DNA of 45,056 nt from CBIFVZ01 sp966185765. GTDB taxonomy: Bacteria > Pseudomonadota > Gammaproteobacteria > Enterobacterales > Enterobacteriaceae. Within the stretch, counting starts at the first letter, position 1, and each line of letters opens with the position of its first letter. A model generated the notes under the pieces. That model saw only the letters and a program-made list of their open reading frames with translations, was not told the origin of the DNA and ran no database searches. Location: the NCBI GenBank assembly GCA_966185765.1, contig CBIFVZ010000024.1:1-45056 (forward strand). The letters are read 5' to 3'. Positions 37,930 to 45,056 of this stretch are shown here, piece by piece. A program made the position numbers and the translations under genes.

Positions 37930-39957
37930 TTACTGAAATTTTTTGACCTTACCCAGGCGCTGGGCCAGCGTCCGGGTACGGGCTTCATTAAAAGTCGACA
38001 ACGCCTGCGCCGCTTCTGCACGCCAGCGGGCCAACAGCGCTTTTCGTCCAGTCAGATTTAACATGGCGCAAATCGTGGCTGTGTCGAGGTGTTGCTCCAG
38101 CCAGGCGCGCAGTGCGGGTAACGGCAGGCTGACGTTAAGCAATAACCGTTGCAGGCTACCGAGGCTCGCCTCTGGCGGGCGATGAGCAAACGCAAAGCCC
38201 GCCAGCTCCCACTCATCTCTCTTATTAAGCGTAGACGCTGCCACGGCGTCAACCGGGATCTTCTCTTCCACCTCGCGGGCAAGCCAAGGAACATCGCGCG
38301 CCAGGCGCGTTTGCTGGAGCTGTGTGAGTCGCTGCCCGGCAGGTGTGAGCGGCATGAGCGCCATTGCGCTATAGCAACCGCTGCTGGCCTCACGGTATGT
38401 ACCAAAGCGCACCAGCTGAAACCCTGCCCGCTGCCAGAAACGCCACAGTTCTGCGGTATAACCAAAACTTACGGAAATATAGTCGTAGCCGTGAACAAAC
38501 TGCGCAAGGCTCGCCAGCAGGTGGCTGCCAGTGCCTCGCCGCTGCAACTGAGGGTGCACGGCGATACGGCTTACGCGCAGGCCCCTGAGGGTGGCCGCAA
38601 AAGGCGATGCCCCGTGGGCCGCCAGCGACTGCGCGACCAGATTACCGCGCGGGCGACGCACGCCTGCCCATACGCTCAGGCTAAGCGCAGGAGATAAACC
38701 GCCCTCTGCCACCAGCCAGGCGGCAGCGAACGGCATATTGCCTGCCCGCGTCAGCGCAAAATACTGGCCGGGCGCATCCATCATGCGGCGTAAATCCAAC
38801 GGTGAGGTACGGTAATGCGCACCTGAGAGCAGGCGATAGGTTTGCCCGGCAAGCGCAGGCGCACGTTGCCAGAGGTCCGGCTGCGGTGCATCGGTGGTTA
38901 GCGCAACGCCTGACTGCAATGTGGGTAACGCGTCGTCAAACAGGAGCAGCGTGTCGATGAAGCGCTCCAGCGGGCAACCCGAGGCCCAGCGCACCGGCAC
39001 GTTAAGAGAGTAATGCTGCAACCGTGCTATCGAGGCACAAAACTTCAGCATAAAGCCGCGCCCGGTGCCTTCGTAGCCTTGCACGGTGGTAGTCATCAGT
39101 ACACGTGGATACGCGTCAATCAGGCGGCGCAATACCGGAGCCGGGAGTGCGGCGGCTTCATCAATCACCAGCCAGTCACCCTGTGGCGCAGCGCCCTCCT
39201 CCAGCGCCTGTAAAAGCGCATCCGGGGCAATAAAGACACCCTTATCGTGGGCGTGGCGCGCCAGCACGTCGGTTGCTGCTCTGGCGGGTGCTGTCACCAC
39301 GCACGGGCCGGGCCAGTCATGAATCAGCATTCCCGCCAGCGCCGACTTCCCTCGCCCACGTGGTGCGGTCACCACCGCCACACCGTCATTCATCTGCCGC
39401 AGGCGCGCCAGAATATCCTGCTGCCCGGCAAGCGGCGCACCGTTTGCCCTGTGCCAGTCTGGACGTGCGCAGGAAACGGGCAGTCGCAACTCGCCGTTCT
39501 GGCGCCAGAGCAGGGTTTGGGTATCGGCTTCAAGGCAGGTTTGAAGATGGTGAATGAAAACGGGAGTGGGAATGGGTTGCGGGCTGTCGCTCCAGCGCAC
39601 GCTATCGGCGTCAGGCTGTGTAAGCCAGCGCTGCCAGTCGGGCGTTAACAACACCAGCCAGCTACCGGCACGCAGGGTGCCAGAGAGTGCCGCCAGCGCT
39701 TGCGCGTCCAGCCCGTCGCGGGCATCAAATACGCCGTGAAGAAATTCCCGCCCGAGCAAGGTGCGTAACGCGCCGGGCGCACAGTGTCGTCCTGCGCGCT
39801 CTCCGGGACTCACCCACAGCCAGTCGCCGGGAAATCGTTCGCACAAACGGCGGCACTGCGTCTCACACCAGGCCGCCTCTCCACTCAGTACCAGCAAGCG
39901 CCGGACCCCCTGTTGTGCCTGACTGGCACTCAGGGGATCCAGCATATCGAACATCAT
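37930..39957 (-). CDS. tmcA: tRNA(Met) cytidine acetyltransferase TmcA
   Basis: TmcA makes N4-acetylcytidine at the wobble base of elongator tRNA-Met with ATP and acetyl-CoA. The 675 residues (E. coli 671) run: N-terminal DUF1726-like part, RecD-type ATPase with Walker A (TAPRGRGKSAL, near 200) and Walker B (WLVIDEAAALP), GNAT domain (SRIAVHPQLQRRGTGSHLL, near 470), and C-terminal tRNA-binding helices. The N-terminal 15 residues differ from E. coli. It starts 3 bases after the ypfJ stop, so the two are an operon. Confidence 0.96.
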   Translation of the reverse strand: MMFDMLDPLSASQAQQGVRRLLVLSGEAAWCETQCRRLCERFPGDWLWVSPGERAGRHCAPGALRTLLGREFLHGVFDARDGLDAQALAALSGTLRAGSWLVLLTPDWQRWLTQPDADSVRWSDSPQPIPTPVFIHHLQTCLEADTQTLLWRQNGELRLPVSCARPDWHRANGAPLAGQQDILARLRQMNDGVAVVTAPRGRGKSALAGMLIHDWPGPCVVTAPARAATDVLARHAHDKGVFIAPDALLQALEEGAAPQGDWLVIDEAAALPAPVLRRLIDAYPRVLMTTTVQGYEGTGRGFMLKFCASIARLQHYSLNVPVRWASGCPLERFIDTLLLFDDALPTLQSGVALTTDAPQPDLWQRAPALAGQTYRLLSGAHYRTSPLDLRRMMDAPGQYFALTRAGNMPFAAAWLVAEGGLSPALSLSVWAGVRRPRGNLVAQSLAAHGASPFAATLRGLRVSRIAVHPQLQRRGTGSHLLASLAQFVHGYDYISVSFGYTAELWRFWQRAGFQLVRFGTYREASSGCYSAMALMPLTPAGQRLTQLQQTRLARDVPWLAREVEEKIPVDAVAASTLNKRDEWELAGFAFAHRPPEASLGSLQRLLLNVSLPLPALRAWLEQHLDTATICAMLNLTGRKALLARWRAEAAQALSTFNEARTRTLAQRLGKVKKFQ

Positions 39958-39960
39958 GAC

Positions 39961-40836
39961 TTACAGTCTGCCGTTACCAAAGGTATCGCACTGGTTCGGG
40001 TCACCACTGTCAAAGCCGCGCTTAAACCAGGTATAACGCTGTTCAGATGAACCGTGAGTAAAGCTGTCTGGCACGACGCGCCCCTGACTTTGCTGTTGCA
40101 GCCTGTCATCGCCAATCGCCTCAGCGGCGTTGAGCGCTTCCTGCAAATCACCCACTTCCAGGATGCCCTGTTTTTCCATGTCTTTGCCCCAGACGCCCGC
40201 AAAGCAGTCGGCCTGCAATTCCATGCGTACAGAAAGCTGGTTTGCCTGAACTTTTGAGGCGTTTTGCTGCATCTGGCGCACGCGCGGTTCAATGCCCAGC
40301 AGGCGCTGAATGTGGTGACCCACTTCATGGGCAATCACATACGCCTGAGCGAAGTCGCCTCCGGCGCCGAGCTTACTTTTCATTTCATCATAAAAGGACA
40401 AGTCGATGTAGACCGTACTGTCTGCCGGGCAGTAAAACGGCCCCATCACAGACTGGCCGGTACCACAGCCAGTGCGGGTGACACCGCGATACATGACAAG
40501 CTTCGGCTGCTGGTAGGTTTTGCCCATTGCCCGAAACTCGCGTCCCCAGGTATCTTCGGTATCAGCAAGAATTACTTTGGTGAATTTCGCTGCTTCTTCG
40601 TCGTTAGGGCTGACCGTTTGCTGACTTGTCTGGCTCAGAGACTGGCTGTCGCCGGTCAGAAGAGGCGTGAGGTCAAAGCCGTAATAGCCCGCGACCAGCA
40701 CCACCAACAGCACGACAATCCCGCCTTTACCGGTAGGAATGCGAAAACCACCGCCGCCACCGCGGGGAAACCCACCCTGTGAATCACCACGTCTGTCTTC
40801 AACATTGTCGCTCTCGCGACGCCCTCGCCAACGCAT
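39961..40836 (-). CDS. ypfJ: Putative neutral zinc metallopeptidase YpfJ
   Basis: The 291-residue protein has a Gly/Arg-rich basic head, one membrane helix (about residues 37-55) and a large domain with the zinc motif AHEVGHHIQ (HExxH). The cysteines in TGCGTG, FYCPADSTVY and DCFAGVW, and FDSGDPNQCDTF at the end, fit the YpfJ group (PF04228). No substrate is established. It is the first gene of a ypfJ-tmcA unit, with its promoter in 40837-40959. Confidence 0.94.
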   Translation of the reverse strand: MRWRGRRESDNVEDRRGDSQGGFPRGGGGGFRIPTGKGGIVVLLVVLVAGYYGFDLTPLLTGDSQSLSQTSQQTVSPNDEEAAKFTKVILADTEDTWGREFRAMGKTYQQPKLVMYRGVTRTGCGTGQSVMGPFYCPADSTVYIDLSFYDEMKSKLGAGGDFAQAYVIAHEVGHHIQRLLGIEPRVRQMQQNASKVQANQLSVRMELQADCFAGVWGKDMEKQGILEVGDLQEALNAAEAIGDDRLQQQSQGRVVPDSFTHGSSEQRYTWFKRGFDSGDPNQCDTFGNGRL

Positions 40837-40959
40837 AGCCTGCTTCCTTTTTAGGGTTACGATAATTACTGAGATCGTAGGTGGTTCGGCGGCGGATTAC
40901 CACAGAAAAGAGCAAGGAAACGTCTGCATGAAGTGACAGCGAGTGGCGAAATGAAACAC

Positions 40960-40997
40960 AAAAGGCCGCCGCGCCTCCTCAGAAGCGCGGCGGCCTT
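40960..40997 (-). terminator. Terminator of purC
   Basis: A perfect 13-base-pair stem (40962-40974 with 40985-40997, 10-base loop) ends on the minus strand in TTTT. It lies 20 bases past the purC stop. Confidence 0.9.
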
Positions 40998-41017
40998 CAA
41001 CGTAATCGATTGCGTAG

Positions 41018-41731
41018 TTAGCCTAAATTAACGCCAAGACGGTGTGCAACCTCTTCGTACGCTTCAACAACGCCGCCCAGGCTCTGGCGGAAACGGTCTT
41101 TATCCATTTTGTTGAGGGTCGCTTTGTCCCACAGGCGCGCGCCATCGGGTGAAAACTCATCGCCCAGCACTACTTCACCCCTGAACAGACCAAACTCCAG
41201 CTTAAAGTCGACCAGAATCAAGCCCGCATCATCAAACAGCTTTTTCAGCACGTCGTTAGCTTTGTAGGTCAGCTCCTGCATACGCGCCAGGTTCGCTTTG
41301 CTCACCCAACCAAACGTTTCGCAGTAAGACTCGTTCACCATAGGGTCATGCATGGCGTCGTTTTTCAAAAACAGATCGAACAGCGGCGGATTAAGTTCAA
41401 TACCCTCTTCCACACCCAGGCGCTTAACCAGCGAGCCTGCGGCGCGGTTACGGATAACGCACTCTACCGGCACCATGTCGAGTTTTTTCACCAGCGATTC
41501 AGTATCGGAAAGCAGCGCTTCGAGCTGCGTCGGAATGCCCGCCTCGGCCAGTTTGGTCATAATGAAGTGGTTAAACTTGTTGTTCACCATTCCCTTACGA
41601 TCGAACTGCTCAATGCGTGCGCCGTCACCTGCTGATGTATCGTTACGAAACTCGAGTATCAGCAGATCGGGATTTTCCGTGCTGTATACGGTTTTCGCTT
41701 TGCCGCGATACAACTCAGCTTGCTTTTGCAT
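41018..41731 (-). CDS. purC: SAICAR synthetase
   Basis: PurC (phosphoribosylaminoimidazole-succinocarboxamide synthase) joins aspartate to CAIR with ATP in purine synthesis. The 237 residues equal E. coli. Signatures: LYRGKAKTVYSTE at the start, the ECVIRNRAAGSL block, and LILVDFKLEFG (ATP/metal site). GGAG lies 8-10 bases before the ATG. It is downstream of bamC behind a terminator-like hairpin; I see no clear PurR box in the 86-base gap. Confidence 0.97.
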   Translation of the reverse strand: MQKQAELYRGKAKTVYSTENPDLLILEFRNDTSAGDGARIEQFDRKGMVNNKFNHFIMTKLAEAGIPTQLEALLSDTESLVKKLDMVPVECVIRNRAAGSLVKRLGVEEGIELNPPLFDLFLKNDAMHDPMVNESYCETFGWVSKANLARMQELTYKANDVLKKLFDDAGLILVDFKLEFGLFRGEVVLGDEFSPDGARLWDKATLNKMDKDRFRQSLGGVVEAYEEVAHRLGVNLG

Positions 41732-41787
41732 CTTTCATTACTCCAGGTGTGATGACCGCCTGTGCGGCCCGGTATTTAACGCGAATG

Positions 41788-41812
41788 AAAAAGGCCGACT
41801 CGCGCCGGCCTT
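41788..41812 (-). terminator. Terminator between bamC and purC
   Basis: On the minus strand AAGGCCG pairs with CGGCCTT (8-base loop), followed by TTTTT (A's 41788-41792). It starts 6 bases after the bamC stop, about 60 bases before purC, and may act as an attenuator. Confidence 0.82.
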
Positions 41813-41817
41813 CGGTA

Positions 41818-42846
41818 TTACTTGCTGAAAGCGGCCTGGAAGACCGCCACCAGCGCATCATTTTGCGACTGGGTAAGCGTATGCCCCTTCGGATCGATAA
41901 ACTGCAGGCTGCTGCGGTTATCAAGGTCGCCGACCTGAAGCTTGTATTTGCCGTTTGGCAGTTTCGGATCGGCTGCACCCAGGGCGCGCCAGTCGCTGTC
42001 AGACAGCGCATCGTAGGTCACGTCCATGCTGCCCTTAGAACGGCTGCTGTCGGTCACTTTCATGCCTGCTTTCGCCAGGACATTCGGCAGACGGTTCCAC
42101 ACGTCGTTAAACGGTGAACGGACCACCAGCATTGGCAGGCCGGTATCGTCGGCACCGCTCTGCACATCAACGGATGCACCCGGACGCGAGCTACCGGTCT
42201 CGGTATTCATGCTCTTATCCAGACCCGTACTGATGGCGTTAAGCATCTGTGCGCTGTAGCGCTGCAGTGAGGCCGCGTCGGCAACCGCCTTACCGCCCTG
42301 CTCCAGACCCAGCAGCTTGACGACAACCGCCTGCTGATAACCCTGCTGCTGCACGCTGACCTGGTAGCGACCACGATACTGTTCGTCTTCGTCTGCACGG
42401 TTCCACTGCACCCAGTCGGTACTCAGAGACTGGCTGGCGTCGTCACGTTTGGCGACAGGGAAATTTTGCGCCTGCATCACGGACACCACCTGCGGCCACA
42501 ATGCACCAGTGCGACCGTTTTCCATCAGCATGGTCGCCGTGTCACCGGTAAACTGAGTGCGCGCACCGTTGACCAGCGCCAGTGGCTGTGACGGCGGGCG
42601 GATGTCGAGCTGTTTGCCAACGGCGCCACTGCCGTTGGTAACAGGCACGTTATATTGCCCGTTTTCAGCAGGTAAAGTCATGCCTGAGGGCGCATGGAGC
42701 TGCGCGAGCGGCGCAGCCTTCAGGTAGGATTCATCACCACTCACCTGACGCTTATAGCGTGAATCGGAACTACAGGCGGCAAGCAGCATCACGAGCGATA
42801 CGCTCACAACTTTTGCTACCGTTGCCTTCTGAACTGAGTAAGTCAT
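41818..42846 (-). CDS. bamC: Outer-membrane assembly lipoprotein BamC
   Basis: BamC (NlpB) is a lipoprotein of the BAM complex, which inserts beta-barrel proteins into the outer membrane. The 342 residues start with a lipoprotein signal ending VMLLAAC; Cys25 is lipidated and Ser at +2 directs it to the outer membrane. An unstructured N-terminal part (about 26-100) is followed by two helix-grip domains, which begin in the GRTGALWPQV and MLVVRSPFNDVWNRLP regions. It lies 17 bases downstream of dapA, as in E. coli. Confidence 0.96.
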   Translation of the reverse strand: MTYSVQKATVAKVVSVSLVMLLAACSSDSRYKRQVSGDESYLKAAPLAQLHAPSGMTLPAENGQYNVPVTNGSGAVGKQLDIRPPSQPLALVNGARTQFTGDTATMLMENGRTGALWPQVVSVMQAQNFPVAKRDDASQSLSTDWVQWNRADEDEQYRGRYQVSVQQQGYQQAVVVKLLGLEQGGKAVADAASLQRYSAQMLNAISTGLDKSMNTETGSSRPGASVDVQSGADDTGLPMLVVRSPFNDVWNRLPNVLAKAGMKVTDSSRSKGSMDVTYDALSDSDWRALGAADPKLPNGKYKLQVGDLDNRSSLQFIDPKGHTLTQSQNDALVAVFQAAFSK

Positions 42847-42863
42847 TCAATCTCCCTAAAACT

Positions 42864-43742
42864 TTACAGCAAACCGGCGTGCTTAAGCGCACTGATAACC
42901 ACCGGACGACCTGCGTCGGTCAGCGGCGTCATCGGCAGGCGCAGCGTATCGGTCGCCACAAGACCCAACTCCCTGGCAGCCCATTTCACCGGGATGGGGT
43001 TGGGTTCAACAAATAAATTTTCATGCAGCGGCATCAAACGCTGGTTAATTTCGCGCGCGGCGGCAAAATCTCCCGCAGCGGCCAGTTCGCACATGCGCGC
43101 CATATCGCGGGCTGCAACGTTTGCCGTTACCGAGATAACGCCATGTCCGCCCAACTGAATAAAGTCCAGCGCGCTGTCATCGTTGCCACTGAGCAGGATG
43201 AAGTCATCACTGACCAGTTCTTTGATCTGGTTCACACGACTTAAGTTCCCGGTGGCTTCTTTAATGGCAACAATATTTTTTACCTGCGCCAGACGGCCGA
43301 CTGTTGCAGGCAGCAGATCACAACCTGTGCGGGACGGCACATTATACAGAATCTGCGGTAAATCCGTATTCTCAGCAATCGCTTTGAAATGCTGATACAG
43401 CCCTTCCTGAGTAGGACGGTTGTAATAAGGCACCACCGTCAGACAGCCCACAATGCCGCTGTCGTTAAAACGCTGGGTTAAGGAGATAGCTTCAGATGTG
43501 GCGTTTGCGCCCGTACCGGCGATAACGGGGATGCGGCCATCTGCCAGCTCCAGCGTCATCATCACGACGTCACCATGCTCATCGTGGCTAAGCGTCGCAG
43601 ACTCACCGGTGGTACCCACCGACACAATCGCCGAAGTGCCATTTTCGACATGATAATCAATCAGTTTTTTAAGATCTGACCGACAAACGTTGCCTTTCTC
43701 ATCCATCGGCGTGATCAGCGCGACAATACTTCCCGTGAACAT
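42864..43742 (-). CDS. dapA: 4-hydroxy-tetrahydrodipicolinate synthase
   Basis: DapA condenses pyruvate with aspartate semialdehyde, the first committed step to diaminopimelate and lysine. The 292 residues equal E. coli. The Schiff-base lysine lies in NIVAIKEATGN (Lys161), the proton-relay Tyr in YNVPSRTG (near 133), and the family signature in VSVGTTGESATLSHDEH (near 40-56). It heads the dapA-bamC-purC run and is divergent from gcvR. Confidence 0.98.
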   Translation of the reverse strand: MFTGSIVALITPMDEKGNVCRSDLKKLIDYHVENGTSAIVSVGTTGESATLSHDEHGDVVMMTLELADGRIPVIAGTGANATSEAISLTQRFNDSGIVGCLTVVPYYNRPTQEGLYQHFKAIAENTDLPQILYNVPSRTGCDLLPATVGRLAQVKNIVAIKEATGNLSRVNQIKELVSDDFILLSGNDDSALDFIQLGGHGVISVTANVAARDMARMCELAAAGDFAAAREINQRLMPLHENLFVEPNPIPVKWAARELGLVATDTLRLPMTPLTDAGRPVVISALKHAGLL

Positions 43743-43889
43743 GGACCATCCTCTGTGCTTACAAGTGTTTCAATGGTACGTTTGGTGCCGCCTCAAAAGC
43801 AAGCGGGCCAGCGGGATCTGTGCGGTTGTATGCGAGTTTTTTTTATGCTTTCCTTATGATTACCCTATCGTTCCACAGGAAGCTCTGGT

Positions 43890-44456
43890 TTGACTGACTC
43901 ATCACAACACTACCTGGTCATTACCGCCCTGGGCGCAGACCGTCCAGGGATAGTGAATACCATTACCCGCCATGTCAGTAGCTGCGGCTGCAATATCGAG
44001 GACAGCCGACTGGCTATGCTGGGTGAAGAGTTCACCTTTATTATGCTGCTGTCCGGAAGCTGGAACGCCATCACACTCATTGAATCTACCTTGCCGCTCA
44101 AGGGTGCCGAGCTGGATTTGCTTATCGTGATGAAACGCACCAATTCGCATGCGCGCCCGGATATGCCCGCCACAGTGCGTGTGCAGGTCCAGGTACCCGA
44201 TTCCCCGCATCTTATTGAGCGCTTCACCGATTTATTTGATAAACATGAAATGAATATTGCTGAGCTGATTTCCCGCACCCAGCCAGCGTCAGATAAAACA
44301 ACATCCTCGGTGCCTGAGCTGTATATTCAGATAGCTGCACACAGCCCGGTGCAGGATGATGCAACAAACATTGAGCAAGCCTTCAAAGACCTGTGTACAG
44401 AACTTAACGCACAAGGCACTATTAGCGTGGTGAATTATCCACTGCAAGATGAATAA
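43890..44456 (+). CDS. gcvR: Glycine cleavage system repressor GcvR
   Basis: GcvR binds and restrains the activator GcvA when glycine is low. The 188-residue protein has two ACT-like domains: one at about 5-80 (YLVITALGADRPGIVNTITRHV), the second at about 93-180 (VRVQVQVPDSPHLIERFTDLF). It starts with TTG; AGGAAG lies 9 bases upstream, and no ATG in frame keeps the conserved start SSQHYLVITALGADRPG. bcp follows after 15 bases in the same transcript. Confidence 0.96.
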   Translation: MTDSSQHYLVITALGADRPGIVNTITRHVSSCGCNIEDSRLAMLGEEFTFIMLLSGSWNAITLIESTLPLKGAELDLLIVMKRTNSHARPDMPATVRVQVQVPDSPHLIERFTDLFDKHEMNIAELISRTQPASDKTTSSVPELYIQIAAHSPVQDDATNIEQAFKDLCTELNAQGTISVVNYPLQDE

Positions 44457-44471
44457 AGATGGAGAGCAGTT

Positions 44472-44945
44472 ATGAATCCACTGAAAGCCGGCGACATCGC
44501 ACCCAAATTTAGCCTGCTTGACCAGGACGGCGAACAGGTCAACTTAACCGACTTCCAGGGACAGCGCGTACTGGTTTATTTTTACCCCAAAGCCATGACG
44601 CCAGGCTGTACGGTACAAGCCTGCGGCTTGCGCGACAGCAAGGATGACCTTAAGCATTACGGCGTTGAAGTGTTGGGTATCAGCACCGATAAGCCGGAAA
44701 AGCTTTCCCGCTTTGCAGAAAAAGAGCTGCTTGATTTCACACTGCTTTCTGACGAAGACCACCAGGTCTGTGAGCAGTTTGGTATCTGGGGTGAGAAAAC
44801 GTTTATGGGGAAAACCTATGACGGCGTCCACCGCACCAGCTTTCTGATTAATGGTGACGGCGTTATTGAACACGTCTTTGATGATTTCAAAACCACCAAT
44901 CATCATGAGATTGTACTCAACTGGCTCAAGCAACACGCAGTCTGA
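44472..44945 (+). CDS. bcp: Thioredoxin-dependent thiol peroxidase Bcp
   Basis: Bcp (bacterioferritin comigratory protein) is an atypical two-cysteine peroxiredoxin that removes hydroperoxides in the cytoplasm. The peroxidatic Cys46 is in MTPGCTVQACGLRD and the resolving Cys51 is five residues on, as in E. coli. The 157 residues include the KAMTPG loop and the HRTSFLINGDG block. GGAGAG lies 7 bases before the ATG. It is the last gene of a gcvR-bcp unit. Confidence 0.97.
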   Translation: MNPLKAGDIAPKFSLLDQDGEQVNLTDFQGQRVLVYFYPKAMTPGCTVQACGLRDSKDDLKHYGVEVLGISTDKPEKLSRFAEKELLDFTLLSDEDHQVCEQFGIWGEKTFMGKTYDGVHRTSFLINGDGVIEHVFDDFKTTNHHEIVLNWLKQHAV

Positions 44946-44966
44946 GTTTGCTCGTTATCAATAAAA

Positions 44967-44985
44967 AGCCGACATGATGTCGGCT
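44967..44985 (+). terminator. First hairpin after bcp
   Basis: AGCCGACA (44967-44974), loop TGA and TGTCGGCT form a perfect 8-base-pair stem 22 bases after the stop. GAGACTG follows instead of T's, so this is a stem without a U-tract; AAAAA precedes it, so it could be a leftward terminator. Confidence 0.5.
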
Positions 44986-45002
44986 GAGACTGATGCCTTA
45001 CC

Positions 45003-45025
45003 TCATCCTGTCTCAGACAGGATGA
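45003..45025. repeat. Second inverted repeat after bcp
   Basis: TCATCCTGT (45003-45011) pairs with ACAGGATGA (45017-45025) around CTCAG; the complementarity extends almost to the centre. It lies just before an AGGA at 45047-45050 that may be the ribosome binding site of a gene starting beyond the window, so it could be part of that gene's control region. Confidence 0.4.
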
Positions 45026-45056
45026 ATGACACCCAATAAAAAATAAGGAAAATCAA

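Noticed and set aside
1..45056. CRISPR arrays, tRNA and rRNA genes, prophage genes
   Set aside because: No repeat-spacer pattern, cloverleaf-like sequence, rRNA core sequence or phage protein was recognised.

Overview
The window is chromosomal DNA of an Enterobacteriaceae member. Nearly every protein is collinear with, and close to, the Escherichia coli crr-to-bcp segment: crr, yfeK, cysM-A-W-T-P, yfeXYZ, ypeA, amiA, hemF, maeB, talA, tktB, ypfG, nudK, aegA, narQ, acrD, ypfM, yffB, dapE, ypfN, ypfH, tmcA, ypfJ, purC, bamC, dapA, gcvR, bcp. It is not E. coli. pdxK, ucpA, murRQP, yfeW and the eut operon are missing from their E. coli places, and other genes are present instead. The genus (an Enterobacter, Cronobacter or Cedecea relative is plausible) cannot be fixed from this text alone. 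I see no phage, transposase, tRNA, rRNA or CRISPR array.

Layout. Positions 1-2120 hold the 3' end of crr with its terminator, two tiny overlapping ORFs where E. coli has pdxK, yfeK, and a SanA/DUF218 paralogue. Positions 2348-7178 hold the sulfate/thiosulfate uptake operon cysPTWA and cysM, with a strong terminator just before cysM. Positions 7342-10383 hold a DyP peroxidase (yfeX), the yfeZ-yfeY pair, a YgiW-like OB-fold periplasmic protein and the acetyltransferase ypeA. Positions 10694-13293 hold amiA-hemF and an unrecognised lipoprotein at the position of the E. coli eut operon. Positions 13419-20682 hold maeB, divergent from talA-tktB, then ypfG and nudK.

The main rearrangement is at 20787-31679. 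A complete periplasmic nitrate reductase operon, napFDAGHBC, lies between nudK and aegA. The nitrate/nitrite sensor narQ is followed, with a 4-base overlap, by its response regulator narP. In E. coli nap and narP lie together near the ccm genes, far from narQ. Here the reductase, its regulatory pair and the nitrate-regulated oxidoreductase AegA form one block. The napF upstream region has a NarP-type 7-2-7 site 20 bases from an FNR-like half-site, the spacing I recall for E. coli. No cytochrome c maturation (ccm) genes are in the window, although NapB and NapC need them.

Positions 31830-44945 return to the E. coli order: the RND pump acrD with a BaeR-like box upstream, the 20-residue ypfM on the opposite strand, yffB-dapE-ypfN, ypfH, ypfJ-tmcA, dapA-bamC-purC and gcvR-bcp. 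Most of the window is conserved core genome. The least explained parts are the small ORFs at 381-679, the lipoprotein at 12724-13293 and several hairpins and repeats between genes.
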